A stretch of 64,000 bases of DNA, taken from NCBI RefSeq assembly GCF_014839805.1, contig NC_051129.1:11412920-11476919 (forward strand), given 5' to 3'. The notes beneath the pieces were generated by a model. The model did not search any database and was not told where the DNA came from. It saw nothing but the letters and a program-made list of their open reading frames with translations. The DNA is from Manduca sexta (taxonomy: Eukaryota; Arthropoda; Insecta; Lepidoptera; Sphingidae). The position numbers were made by a program, and so were the translations under genes. Shown piece after piece: positions 52,019 through 64,000 of the stretch. Each line of letters starts with the position of its first letter. The first letter of the stretch is position 1.

Positions 52019-55000
52019 TTAATCTTGAAACCTGACTGGGAGATTGACCTGTCTACCACTTCTAGTTTTAAGTATACCCTTTATAGGTTCTTCCTTTCTC
52101 ACTTCCTCCTTTTGACTTTGACTTATTTCTTGACTCTCTGTTAAATTTTCTGGAATATTTTCCTTATTAAGACTTGAAGACGGAGGACATAACAAGTGTT
52201 GCCTATTTCTTCTAAATGTACATCCATCTGGGGCTTCGACAATAAATGATCTAGGTTTATCACATTCCTTTATGACTTTTCCAGATTGCCATTTAGAATC
52301 AGGTGATTTTTTGAACATCACCCTATCTCCTTTCTTGACTTTAGACAACTCCTTAGATTTTTTATCAAAATAAAATTTCTGTTTGACATTATTATGTTGT
52401 TTTATTTTCCTATATTCCTTATGACTTGTTATTTTAGGTGGCAGATGCTTAACAACGGTAGGTATTAGTGTTCTGAGACGACGAGACATCAATAATTCAG
52501 CAGGAGACGGTAAGTTTCCTCTAGGTGTGGTTCTATATTGCAGCAAGGCAAGATGAGGATCATCTCCAGACTCAGCACATTTGGTAAGTATGCGCTTTAT
52601 TATTTTCACCCAGATTCCACTAATCCATTTGACCGTGATAGGTAAGGACTTGACGTTGTATGACATATACCCCAAGAATCTATAAACTGCTTAAATTCTT
52701 GTGAACTGTAGGGTGGACCATTATCTGACATTATTTTTACAGGAATCCCGTGACGACTGAATATAGGCTTCAAAACATTTATTAATGCTTTTGCTCCTGT
52801 TGAGCTGACATTAGCTATTTCTATATAATTAGAATAGTAATCTTCGACGACAACAATAGTTTGACCTTTAAATTGTAAAAATCTATACCGACTTTTTCCC
52901 AAGGAAAAGAACTAATCTTATGAGACATTAGAGGTTGTGGAGGATTTGCATTTCTGTGTGACAAACAGATTTCACAATTTTCTACACATTGCTGTATATC
53001 ATGTGACATTAATGGCCAATATACAACACCTCTTGCAAAATTTTTTGACTTTTCTATACCTTGATGACCACTATGTATCATTTTCAGAATTTCTGGTCTC
53101 AACTCTTTAGGTATAATAAGACTGTTACCTTTTAATAGCAGACCTTTGACAGCATGTATTTCATGACGACAGTTCCAATAAGGTAAGACTAATTTATTGA
53201 CTTCAGATTTTCTATCAGGCCATCCATTTTGATAGTAATTCTTCAGTAGTTGCAGACTTTCATCTTGTTCCGTAGCCTTGGTGAGCCACTGGAGACGTTC
53301 TGCTGTAATAGGTAAGTGATTAACAAGCATATTGACATGAACCCTGACATCTTCATCCAGCTCATCTTCACTGGACTCTGGTAAAGCTGCTCGAGACAAT
53401 GAATCAGCTATGTACATTTTAGTACCAGGTTTGTATTCAACTCTTAAATCATAAGCTTGTATTCTCAACATTAACCTCTGTAGACGCGTTGGAACTTCTG
53501 CTAAAGGCTTTTAAATAAAGTGACTAATGGACGATGATCTGTTTCGACAGAGACTATTTTACCATAGACATATTGATGAAAACGAATACATCCAAAGACA
53601 ATGGCATATAATTCTTTTTCAATCTGTGCCATATGTTTCTGACTTGACGTTAAAGTTTTAGAAGCATAGCAAATTGGATGATTATCCTGAAGCAAGACTG
53701 CACCGACTGCTGACTGACTTGAATCTACTGACAAGAGAACTGACTTTTTGACATTATAATGTGACAATACTGGTGCCTGACAAATAATATTCTTAAGACG
53801 TGTATATATAGCTTCATGACTTTCATTCCATATCCATTCACTTGACTTTTTTAATAAGTGACGGAGAGGTTCAGTTTCCTCTGACAAGTTTTTAATAAAT
53901 GCTCCTAAATAATTTAAAATACCTAGAAACCTTTGTAGATCCTTAAGACACATAGGAGACGGCATATCCTTGATAGCCCTGACTTTTTCTGGATCCGGTG
54001 ACACACCTTGTTGTGAAAATATGTGACCTAAGTATTTGACTTGTGTGTGACCAAATTTACACTTACTTTTATTAAATTTTAAATTGACTTGTTGTGCCTT
54101 CATTAATACTCTTTGTAAATTTTCATTATGTTCTTGACGATCCTTGCCATAGACTAATATATCATCAGCATAGACCATAACTCCAGGCAAAACACCAAAT
54201 GTTTCAGTCATAATACGATGAAATATTTCAGGGGCACAATTAATACCAAATGGCAATCTTTTAAATCTATACCGACCAAAAGGAGTATTGAATGTACACA
54301 ACATTGAACTTTCTAAGTCCAGACGGATTACCCAAAATCCACTACTCGCATCCAGAGTAGAAAAATATGATGCACCATGCAACTTAGATCGTACATTATC
54401 AATAGTAGGTATTGGATAATGTGATCGACATATAGCTTCATTTAAGTTTCTTGGATCAAGACAGACTCTAAGTTGACCATTCTTTTCTCAACTAATAAAA
54501 GTGAACTTACCCATGATGTTGGCTCAGTGACCTTACAGATGACATCCATACTTTCCATGTTGTCTAGTTCCTTCTTTAGTCTATCATGAAGTGAGAATGG
54601 AATTTTCCGAGGTGAATCTATTTTAGGACGGATATCATTATTAATTGTGATATGACATTTACCTGGTAGACAGCCCAATCCATCAAATACACACTTAAAT
54701 TTAGACAAAAGATTCTCTATATGAATATCTTTTTTGACATAGCATGACTTAAATTCAGAATTATTTTCATGTGCTTGTAATTGACAATTTATATTGCTAT
54801 TTGTAAATTTTGACATTTTATGACATTTAGTTAGACTAGCCATATTATTTTGACTTTGACAGTTGTTTAATTTTTCAATATTAAACACTCTTTTAACTAG
54901 ACCCAATTCTGTACAAGTATTTTTACCAAGTACAGTTGGTGACGACACTTTTGCAATAATAAATTTAATATTTTTTATCTGTTTCTGACTACCAATACTA

Positions 55001-55253
55001 AAACACAATTAAATGTTTGTTGACCTAATATTGGTATGGTATTTCCACAATAAGAAGTTACTATAGCAAGACAAGGTGAAAATTCTTTGACAACATTTAG
55101 TGACTTAAATAAATTATATGACATTACATTGGCATCACTGCCAGTATCCAATATGCATTTTATATTGATGTTGTTAATTGTTAAATCAATACTCCATTCT
55201 GCTTTCTTAGAGTGATTTGAATTTAAATTCCCAATTAGCATATTATTTGACAC
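52019..55253 (-). pseudogene. gypsy pol: protease, RT, RNase H, integrase, several frameshifts
   Basis: Domains in order on the minus strand: aspartic protease with CILDTGSDANVMS (about 55150); reverse transcriptase with GRYRFKRLPFGINCAPE and the catalytic VYADDILVYG (about 54165); RNase H with LLSVDSSQSAVGAVLLQ and ETDHRPLV; integrase zinc finger with HSGHQG and CENCEIC (about 53060-52960); the integrase catalytic core with IMSDNGPPYSS and NGLVES; and a basic carboxyl terminus ending RSGRQVNLPVRFQD. The frame breaks near 55000, 54487, 53510, 52885 and 52650, each by about one base and usually beside a homopolymer. The catalytic motifs are kept and in-frame nonsense codons are otherwise absent, so decay is young or the breaks are sequencing errors. 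Confidence 0.85.
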
Positions 55254-56123
55254 ATTAACTTTGACATTTTCACTTTTGCTACATGTATGAGTTTAACAGA
55301 TTTAGACTTACAGCACGCTTCATAATGTCCTCTAATTTTGCACTTTCTACACTTTGCATATCTAGCAGGACACATGTATTTATGCACTTGACCACATTTA
55401 GTACACTTTGTTCTATCTTGAGACTGCGACCTGGCTCTTGACTTTGAGCTCGCTCGTGACTGTGGTTTGGTTGATGACTGACATTGATAAAAGACATTGG
55501 AAGAAGACTCCTTAAATTCTTCTGCATGTGTTTTCGCTGACACAATGCTTTTAGCAAGGTTTCGCGCCTTTTCTAATGACAGATCTTCTTCAAGTAACAA
55601 CTTTTCTCTGACATGATGAAAAGTTTCATGCATATTAGTGATGAAAATATCTTTTATCATTCTATCTTGGAGACTACCAAATTCACATGACTTACTTGTA
55701 TTTATAAGACGAGTTAGGAAATCTTCTAGACTTTCATCTACTTTTTGTTTTGTAGTGAAAAATTTGTAACACTCATATGTAATGTTTCTTTTAGGTACAA
55801 AGTATTGTTCAAACTTTTCGACCAGTTGCGAAAATTTTACATTTTCTATGTTTAGGTTGAAAGTGTTGAATATATCAAGACATTCGTTGCCAATGAAATG
55901 CAACAAGACAGCCACTTTGCGGTCATCCGGCTCATCAAAAATGGCGCCTTCGCTTTCATAAAAAAAATGACAAAAAACTTTGGTACCATCTCTTCCAGTT
56001 TGTGGACAGATTTCCTTCTAGACTCATGGGCTTGATATTACCCATAATGTTGAGCTTCTTTGGCGATTTGGAAGCCATTTCTTGCCGCTCGCCACTTGCC
56101 GTGTCTTCATCGCTTTTAGACAT
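55235..56123 (-). pseudogene. gypsy gag with two CCHC zinc knuckles, one frameshift
   Basis: It starts at ATG 56121-56123 (MSKSDEDTASGE), just downstream of the primer-binding site. The capsid-like region contains AVLLHFIGNECLDIFNTF and the nucleocapsid part two knuckles (CTKCGQVHKYMC and CRKCKIRGHYEACC) after an RS/Q-rich stretch. The frame breaks at a run of eight A (plus strand 55960-55967). The gag stop and the protease frame overlap by about 20 bases in a -1 relation, which could be natural frameshifting or another indel. Confidence 0.8.
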
Positions 56124-56156
56124 TTTTCTTTTTGATTGAATTGACTTCTGACACCA

Positions 56157-56352
56157 TGTATTGTGGTTCTGTATTTGATGAATAATGACACTGTCGTTTA
56201 TGACAATATATTTATTAATTAAGACTATAAACATAATTATAATCAGACATGACCAGACGCTATCGGGACGTGTGTGTGGAAGTGACAGTGGCCGGAAGGA
56301 CGCCACATAGTGATGTCACTTTAGTAAGCTGAGACTACATCACTATGTAACA
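56157..56352 (-). repeat. 5' LTR of the gypsy element
   Basis: About 196 bp, starting TGTTACATAGTGATG and ending CAATACA on the minus strand, with the expected TG...CA ends and an AATAAA near its 3' part. The assignment rests on position next to the primer-binding site and gag; without a second LTR the outer boundary is inferred. Confidence 0.6.
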
Positions 56353-56986
56353 GCAACTATTGTAATTTACCTTGTACTTATATTGCCAAATAACTAAAAA
56401 GCATGACAAAGCCATGAGTACCTAACACTTGGTGCAAACGAGCGATCCCGCACGTCCACCACGGCATGGGTCGCGGACATCGACCATGTGGTAATGCCCA
56501 TTGTTGACTCTTGCACCACTAGAACATCAATGTCACGTAGGAACGGCCCTTAAAGATCTTTAATCAGGGTTTAATAATTTGTCTAAAAGCAATTCTTTTT
56601 AATTTGTGGCCAGTATTTGATTCTTATAATGAAAACCAGAAAGAAGAAATATAGAATGAGTTTTAATACTATTGGTTCGGAATGATTAACAGGATTAGTA
56701 AAAAAGAAATGATTAAACAAATTTTATTAAGGGAACAACAAAAGTTAATATTCACATCGTAAAATATGTTTTGTTGAGTGCTTTTCACAAAATATATTAA
56801 ATAAAATAATATGTTGTAACAACATCTCCACGTACACGAATACGAAGTACCTACCACACAGCTCTAATTTAAAATAACTTCGATAATACATTCCCGATGA
56901 GGCGTACTCACAACAGACGGTACTTTAATTTATTAATGAGCAAAATCATAACAAAACAGCATATACTGTAGCCTAACTTCGTTATA
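56353..56986. other. sequence between gypsy and MITE, nothing identified
   Basis: AT-rich. A GC-richer patch (GATCCCGCACGTCCACCACG near 56443) has no coding frame. Confidence 0.4.
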
Positions 56987-57327
56987 CAGGGCCATTTAAA
57001 TATTGCGTTAATGAATGAAAGCACATGCAAAGAAGAATATGTATTCTTCTTTGCCTCTTCTAACATTGTAACAGAAAGCAATAAATAATATTTTCACCAA
57101 TAATGCTGGTTTTATTTATAAATTTCAGTTGTAATTTTTAAGTTTAGTGCGAATATGTGATGTTGCCGATGCGAGTGCAAGAGGCATTAGAGCTTTTAAT
57201 ATTACAATTCCCTTTTGTATGTTTTTAAAACTATTGTATTTTACATCTATAGTTCGAGTAACTTGTTGTAAAGTGTTATAATCAAAGAGATAAGCATGTC
57301 TTCATTTAGTAAGACAAAATAACCCTG
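56987..57327 (+). mobile_element. mariner-type MITE, copy 3
   Basis: 341 bp from CAGGGCCATTTAAATATTGC to AACCCTG, flanked by TA (56985-56986 and 57328-57329). Same family as 27629-28035. It carries its own perfect 12-bp hairpin (GCAAAGAAGAAT, loop ATGT, 57027-57054). Confidence 0.75.
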
Positions 57328-60024
57328 TATTTTTTAAGTTGTAACAGATAATGTATAGATTAATATGTAAAGAATAATATACGGGTGTTCTCGCGGCACA
57401 CTATAGACTATACAGTTATCGAAACTTAAGCTGCCGCGTCCTGACTATAACCCGCTTACTATCCGCTATCAATTACTATTAGCCTTCTATAAAATATACA
57501 AATATACCATGTATAAGGTGTTACAAATAAAGTAGAATATATTTACAAAAAATATTGCCAATTAGGTAATGTGCTATTGGCAAGTGTCATGACAGCCAGT
57601 CCTACATGAAGTGTGTACAAAACATATTGAAATATTGGATATAGTTTCTATCTACAATTACAGTACTCGACGACAATAATAGATGCATCTGTTAACTTAT
57701 ATAAGTAGAGTCCCGTGTAAATCCGAAGAGGAAGTCAAAGGCACAACTAGTGTAAGCACAGTTCAGCGAGTCCATGATTGTAGAACAAGGGACGAGCGTG
57801 TTACCATATTGAACTTATGTCTCGATATAAAATATCAAAATGATCTTATCCAAAAAGGGCAAGTCATGGGTACCTCTATGAGACAAGGCGGCGTGTGTGT
57901 TTTTTCTATGGGTATGGGACATTGAATCTGAATTAATTTGAAAAGTTCTCTTATTAATAGAGCACTATGTTAAGCTTATAATAATTGTTAGCGGTGAGCA
58001 GAATTTTGTAATAAATAACGCTCTAGAATACATAAGCTTATATGAAATACAAACAATATTCCACTTAGAGAATCGCAATAAGCACCATTGCAATAAAGGC
58101 AAAACGTACTTATCATAGATTGTTGACCAGTCAAGTGTAACATGTAATTCACTGACTCCTACACAAATATTAATCTTCATTGAAAGAGTTAAGTTCCAAT
58201 TAACCCATAAACATTATAATCACCCTATAGACGGGCGGATTGTTGCCGCACAATAGGGTCCCGGCCCGGGGTTACGTGCCCAGGGTACACGTAGCACGCC
58301 CTACGTGACGTGTGGCACGACCGAGTCGACCACCGCGGGCCCTTTAACTTTTTTTTGTCTTTCATTTTGGACACGCACCATTCATTCAACATTCTTTGGA
58401 GGCACGATAGGCTTATCTTGTGTTAATTGGAACATTTTTTAAAACGCTCTTTTTTTAAATATGCGAATGAGACTATTGCTTCTGTTGTCTATGAAACTCG
58501 TTTTGTTTATGGATGAGTTGTGACATTTTTACGCTTTTTAAAGCGTGTTATTAGTTGGAAGATTGTTTATGGCTCTTCATTATACAAATATTTATCGTTT
58601 TATAGACGTTATAACATTTAAAAGTTCAATTGAATCTATAAATCATAGATAATTCGGAACGCAGCCAAATTGCATCATTGTGTTTATGTATAAAACACGC
58701 GGAGTCTTCTTGCGCATCCCACCGCAACTTTTTTATAGTCTCTAGATATACATTTAATACATTTTGTGGCAACTGTTTATGATAGATCTACAGGATTAAA
58801 CCTATATGTAAGTGATATAATTCCGGCGATTGTAATCGTTTCCTCGTGATAACTTGTCAGCATCAGTGCACGCTGATTGCGTATTGTTCTGCATGAAGCA
58901 GCTGGTTCTTTATCAATGAATGCTTATATTGTTATAGGGTTTTGTTTGTGGAATTATTAGTTTAATTTAAGAAAATATTTTTTTCTTAGATACAGGGCAC
59001 AATTTTTATAGTCTATGTTTATGGATCTTAATAGGTTTTATCTAAAATAGAGCGTAAGTTCAAAATATTCCCAACAAAATAATTAATACAAAACAATAGA
59101 TGGTGAAGGTGTAGTAGTTTCCTAATACTTTCGATTAATATTAAGGTAAAGTTTGTCTAAATGACGTTAATGTTCCGAAACCCATTTCTCCGTTAAATAT
59201 CGGAACAGCTAGAGTTAATCTGAACAATATGCAACTTACATGTTCCTATTCAATTTGCAGAAAAATGAAAAATAAAATTGAAATAAAACTATTTACAGAT
59301 TTATCTATTTATAGATCGCGGTTTTACATTTGCGCAAACATAAGAAATAATTTTGCAAAAATATTAACTTATCACTCGATATTGTGAGACTAATATAAAA
59401 GGAGTGTCAGCCATCTAAAGTTTTAGATGGTGTTGCTACTGTTTTCGCCCGTAATACCATACGAGCGACTCACTTAATTTAAGTCGTATAAAACTAACAA
59501 TATTAAAACTCCGAAATCGCCGATAAACTCTAGACGTTATATCCAATTTAATAAGGCAATCTCATCGAACATTCCCCTTCTACAACCATAACACTAGTGA
59601 GTCATAGGGGCGGTCTAGACGGTGTAATTGGATCCTTCGAGCGGCAGTCGTTCACCCGACCCTACTCCTGGACTCACGCGTGACTTCATCAGTGATCTCA
59701 AACAAATGTTCCTGGAACATTGAATCATTAAGTGCTGAATGATTTCTCCTAACCGAGATTGTTACAGATGTCAATTGCCTTCTTGTCATGTTATGAAGTC
59801 CATTAGTAATTCTATTAATTAGTACCACTTCGTTATGATGATGATGATGAATATTTTCTTAAAAATGAATAACTCGGCTAGCGTAGTATAAATATCCCTC
59901 GCGGGATTATTTAAATAGTGCTCTCTCATATGTGAAAATCCGCCTGGGTAGGTACCACCGCAATGTCTATGTCTGTCGCTAAGCGGCAGTGTGTAGTCAC
60001 TGTTATGTTCCGGTTTAAAGGACA
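57328..60024. other. AT-rich sequence with a GC-rich repeat-like patch
   Basis: No gene is recognised. At 58222-58345 a GC-rich stretch (TCCCGGCCCGGGGTTACGTG, GGGTACACGTAGCACGCC) resembles the segment at 42575 and is probably a retroelement fragment. A GATGATGATGATG microsatellite lies near 59837. Confidence 0.4.
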
Positions 60025-60215
60025 TTGCAGCCAGTGTGAACTGAACATAATAAGACTTAACATCTCATGTCTCAGGATGGCGAGCGCAGTGGAGTATCAA
60101 ACAATACTTTGTAATTCAAGGTGTTGGATGATGTTTCTACTATTTATAGGCGGTCGTGTCGCTTACCATCAGGCGAACGGCAAGTTCATTTCGTCATTCA
60201 AAGCCATAAAAAAAA
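60025..60215 (+). repeat. lepidopteran repeat family A, copy 2
   Basis: It contains CTCATGTCTCAGGATGGCGA, CGCTTACCATCAGGCGAACG and TCGTCATTCAAAGCCA, the complement of lines in the copy at 34645-34815. Confidence 0.65.
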
Positions 60216-60789
60216 CATCATCCAATAGTTTTCATGTTTTCACAGGAAATGCGTGATGTTAACAGGATCCACTTTCTACAATTGTCGCCAACGTTGGCTA
60301 CAAATCTTTTACCAAATAAAAACATTTGTCTTTAAACCGCTAAGGGCACTTTGTCGGTAAAAGGTGAGGGTGCTCATATACCATTAAGTGACCTGCGTTT
60401 GGAGTCTCCAATCGCCACTACATAAAGCATCTAGATCAAGTGAAGAAATAACAATCAAGGAAAGATGGAACGGCCTCTGCCCAGTATACGATCCGACCCA
60501 CGTAATCTCCGCCCCTGGTGACAACTGTCGAACATTTTCCCTATTTACTCGTAAACTGACGCCGTCCGGGTCGTCAGTCGATCATGATGTTTCATCATTG
60601 CCGCACCCACGAACGAGGCGCGAAATCACACAGATTAGCGAACAAACAAACTGTTGACATTAACTGACGGTTACCACGAGCCGTGATTACATTTGCAATT
60701 ATTGGGGGTATTGCTAGATTCTAGAACACATACACACTCACGCCTTTTATGTCTGAAGGGGTGGGCAGAGGCGCATCTGTTGCACCCAC

Positions 60790-61000
60790 TTTTCTGCCGA
60801 GTGTATTTATTTATTTATATATTTCCATAATGTGATAAAGGGGCGAGCCTTTCGCTACATCGGGCACAAATTCCTGACTCCGAGCTGATATTGAGTAGAA
60901 AAACCCAATATAACTTCGCCCGACCCGGGATTCGAACCCAGGACCTCAAAGCGCTGCCGTACCGCGCATGCAGTACAACTACACCATCGAGACAGTCTAC
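60790..61000 (-). mobile_element. tRNA-derived SINE, copy 2
   Basis: On the minus strand the tRNA-like head has an A-box-like stretch (GATGGTGTAGTTGTACTGC, 60970-60988) and a canonical B box (GGTTCGAATCC, 60928-60938). The body contains ACTCAATATCAGCTCGGAG, shared with copy 1, and the tail is ATTT-rich (about 60806-60822). A further fragment with CGGAGATCAAACCCGAG lies at 61050-61140. Confidence 0.75.
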
Positions 61001-61140
61001 TTAAGTCAGTATACTTATTGTCTATATCACAAAATTAATCCGGTAAATTATCTATTTGACTCCCTCCCGGCTTGAATAACTCGGAGATCAAACCCGAGAT
61101 GTCAGCACTGCAGTCTTATAGTAATATAACTACGTCACCG

Positions 61141-62639
61141 AGAACGACAACTATTATCATTAATTCTGGAAATAATTGCGTTTGCGTTTTTACATATTAT
61201 TATATTAATTATAAATACTTATTTATAGGATGATTACGTGAGGAAGGTCCCTGTACCCTCGCTGGGATTATTGACGATGTTTCCATTACCGTTAAAAAAG
61301 CTATTTATAACAATTTATAAATAGATTTATAAGTAAAATTAACAACTGCTTGAAATCAAAACAAGACACTTATAGACGATTCCTTTGAAAATGACCTAAG
61401 GGAATTTTTACTAAAAATCCCATTGTTGGGAATAGGAATTAAAACTTCCCAAATAATACCGACCAGAAAAGACACGAACGAAGTCTAGTATTTAATAAAC
61501 AAATTATGTAGCTTTTAAGTGCTATTTCATCAACAGCATGAACTTGAAAAAACTGTTTGCAGGCCAATAAACGATAGAAATGAAGTGTTGCTAACTGAAT
61601 AACTTGATTGAATGTCTGAGAACCGAGGTTATTGTGAGCAAATGTTATTACAAGCTTGCAAGTTTATGTAGCTTTAAATGTTTAAACCTTGCAATGTATA
61701 CGTAGAAAGAAATATATACTGAAATAACAAAGTTAAGACCGTTTGATATGAGTAAGTGATATTGTGTGGCGTAAAAGATTCCTAGGTAGTTTTGCCTATT
61801 TCCTAGCAGCAGTGTACAAGTGCTGTATTCTAGTTTGAAAGATTTTATAGCCACTGTTATATAGGTATATTGTTTCAAGTTTTATTACCGAAGGAATCGT
61901 AAATCATTCATTTCAAATACCTATTATTCAACAGGTGTTGCAAATATCATTTATTTATATATTACGCCCCACTATATATAATATAAATAATAAGTAAACC
62001 ATTCCTCATAAAATAAGGAAAGATGAACTTCCCAGAAAATCTGAAATTAATTCCGAATTACTTTCTCTCGGAATCTACATTAATATCCCCAAATAATGAA
62101 GTGGGTTTGTTTTTGCAATCCATTAATATTAACACGGGGCGGGCTGTATAGTCGGCCCTAAGGGTTGTGAGTCAGTTTTCTGGGAACAGCATCAGAGGTG
62201 CCCGCTGAACGACAATGGACCCCGCTCTTACACTTCTTTCGCATATCTTTTACGAAAGGATCATGTGGACTTGTTCGTTGGCATAGTTTTGTATTTATCA
62301 TACAGACAACAGATTCGTCTAGTTAACGTAGCCAGTTCCAAAATAGGCTGGTGTATGAAGTATATTACAGATCTAATTTAAAAAGTCACGAAGAAACTAA
62401 TATGTCAATCAATCTTTCTAAATAGCTGGTAGATTTTTTCAACTAGTAATAATGAACACTGTAAATGTACAAATATAATGGCTAGTAATTAGTTAATCCA
62501 CTGACATTTTTTAAATATAATATGTCAACCAGTGCCTTGGGGTTTACGATTGTTGACGTGACTTGACGAGGCTGTAGTTTTTAATCATGTGTTTGCTAGT
62601 CATTATACAATCAAATGAGTACTTGACTTCACTTAATAA
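61141..62639. other. AT-rich sequence, nothing identified
   Basis: No coding frame is supported. A patch near 62135-62230 (GGGGCGGGCTGTATAGTCGG) is GC-richer and may be a repeat fragment. Confidence 0.4.
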
Positions 62640-62960
62640 CATAACTTACATACATACAATTACGTCCACATCCCATAGGGGTAGACAGAGACTATTGAGC
62701 GCCACGCGCTACGATTTTGACACACAATAAGATTATATTCACATTATTGGACCATTGCTTGATTTGTTTTTACAAATACCCTGTCTCATCCACTATACGC
62801 CCGTCATGTCACCTTTCCCCAAACACTATAGGGCGGAGGCATCAAAAAGGGTTTGCAATTCTGTTCCACTGAAACTAATTTCCCCGAAAATGGACATCGG
62901 ACGTTAATCAAACTGTGTCCAGGAATCGAATCCGACGCTCCCAGGAACTTGGATCTTACT
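62640..62960 (-). repeat. possible SINE-like lepidopteran repeat
   Basis: It contains ACATCCCATAGGGGTAGACA, CACTATAGGGCGGAGGCATC and, near its right end, a B-box-like GGAATCGAATCC. The first line is one I know from many lepidopteran repeats. It is a single copy here, so boundaries and class are uncertain. Confidence 0.4.
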
Positions 62961-63949
62961 TTGTGATTAGGCTTTGAGGAAAATGTTATATTGTGTTCAG
63001 GGTGCATACTGCAATCTTGTGAAATACTTGTGAGTGACAGGTGCATGATTTAAGACTCTGAGCTTATTGGACCTTGTGTTTATTTCAAATTAAGAAGAAA
63101 TGATTATGTGTTGACGCATGTAAAATTTGGAAATTTTGCATTTTATTTTTCTAGATTCGTGTCCGCCAACGCAGGAGAGATAAGTCGTATTACGTATACT
63201 ATTTCAAGAAACCTTTAGAGCTTAAAGATAATATCAGTAATATACTACGAATCCTCCACGTAATGTTATGAATCATAAAGTTTGTGAGACCTTAATATTT
63301 ACTATCGATAAATGCACATACTCCTTTATTAAATAGAATGGATTTTCATAATTATATAGATTAAATCATGTCTCGTCACATGGGCTACTGTTTGTTTAAA
63401 AAAAATTCACAATGGTATTTTATGCTGTAAAATTCTAGTTTTCGAAAAAAAAACTTTCCAGAATAACAAATAAAAAATACAGAAATGAACAAATTACATA
63501 ACTTTGGATTGTAAGAAAATATTTAAATGACAAGTTATTAGTCAGACAAAATGCGATTACTTTAAAAAGTTTGTAATAAACTGTAAATAAACCATCGTTA
63601 AATGTCAATACCAAGCCAGATGACCCCGTCAAACAGCGTAACACTAACAATGACAATTTTTCATACGATTTAAAATATACCGTGACCGACGTGGCGGCGA
63701 AACCCAAACCAAAGCCCCGCTCGTTACAATCGATCAGCGGCTTCAGATGCCCTGAAACAATGTGCCGACCACCAGACCGCGAAATCGACGGAAAATACGT
63801 CCATTTGTTACCCTCCACCGGTACTCTCCACGTAAAATAACTGTATTTAATTTAGCGAAGCAACGGAGTGGCTTATGGGTGAAATGTTTACCATGGAGTT
63901 GGGAGGCGTTGGTCAGCAGTGGAGGAATTATAAAGATCGTATAATAGCA

Positions 63950-64000
63950 TCAGCCCTGTATTATATACTGTCCCACCGCTGGGCACGGGCCTCTTCTACT
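63950..64000 (-). repeat. lepidopteran repeat family B, copy 2 (runs off the window)
   Basis: The complement reads GAGGCCCGTGCCCAGCGG, then GTGGGACAGTATATAATACA and GGGCTGATG, matching 42290-42340 in the opposite orientation. The element continues beyond the right edge. Confidence 0.7.

Larger units (their letters stand above)
52019..56352 (-). mobile_element. Ty3/gypsy LTR retrotransposon, 3' LTR missing
   Basis: Read on the minus strand: 5' LTR (56157-56352), a primer-binding-like stretch TGGTGTCAGAAGT right after it, gag (56123-55235), then protease, reverse transcriptase, RNase H and integrase (55253-52019). There is no env-like frame after integrase. A sequence matching the 5' LTR is absent from 51400-52019, so the element is truncated at its 3' end or the LTR was lost or misassembled. 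Confidence 0.85.

Noticed and set aside
60928..60988. Possible tRNA gene (A and B boxes on the minus strand)
   Set aside because: No cloverleaf closes around the boxes, and the sequence continues into a repeat body shared with 46790-46996 and an ATTT tail, so it is a SINE head.

Overview
The window looks like a piece of a lepidopteran (moth or butterfly) nuclear genome. The evidence is an AT-rich background with GC-rich coding exons split by GT-AG introns, several interspersed repeats I recognise as typical of Lepidoptera, and a DD37D (maT-type) mariner. Two runs of exactly 500 N (15671-16170 and 38409-38908) look like scaffolding placeholders, so order across them is inferred by the assembler.

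Layout. The left edge (1-335, +) is the GC-rich 3' end of an unrecognised gene. It converges on a complete five-exon gene for proteasome subunit alpha type-6 (562-2845, -; 246 aa), and the two poly(A) signals lie about 30 bases apart. Next come a near-perfect 83-bp-arm palindrome and a PIF/Harbinger-type MITE, then two exons (4175-6558, +) of an unrecognised, charged, probably coiled-coil protein. About 9 kb without a recognisable gene follows, up to the first gap. Right after the gap starts the second clear gene, the cohesin subunit stromalin (SA/STAG), + strand, at least 16 exons from 16280 to 29581, with a possible last exon at 31915. These two genes act separately: one belongs to the 20S proteasome ring, the other to the cohesin complex.

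From about 32.7 kb the window is mostly mobile DNA: a complete mariner with TIRs and TA duplications (32725-34031), a hAT-type MITE with a perfect 8-bp duplication (36774-37145), a decayed Harbinger element ending at the second gap (38909-41589), a Ty3/gypsy retrotransposon on the minus strand with only its 5' LTR visible (52019-56352), mariner-type MITEs, tRNA-derived SINEs and other repeats. No host gene is identified to the right of stromalin.

A cross-cutting observation is that many reading frames are broken by 1-2 base indels, often beside short homopolymers. In stromalin, each correction also restores splice phase. I read these mainly as consensus errors, so the breaks should not be taken as biology before re-sequencing. 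I found no convincing undescribed system. The best leads are the palindrome, a GC-rich island inside a stromalin intron, isolated GC-rich islands in the right half, and the stromalin 3'-end alternatives.
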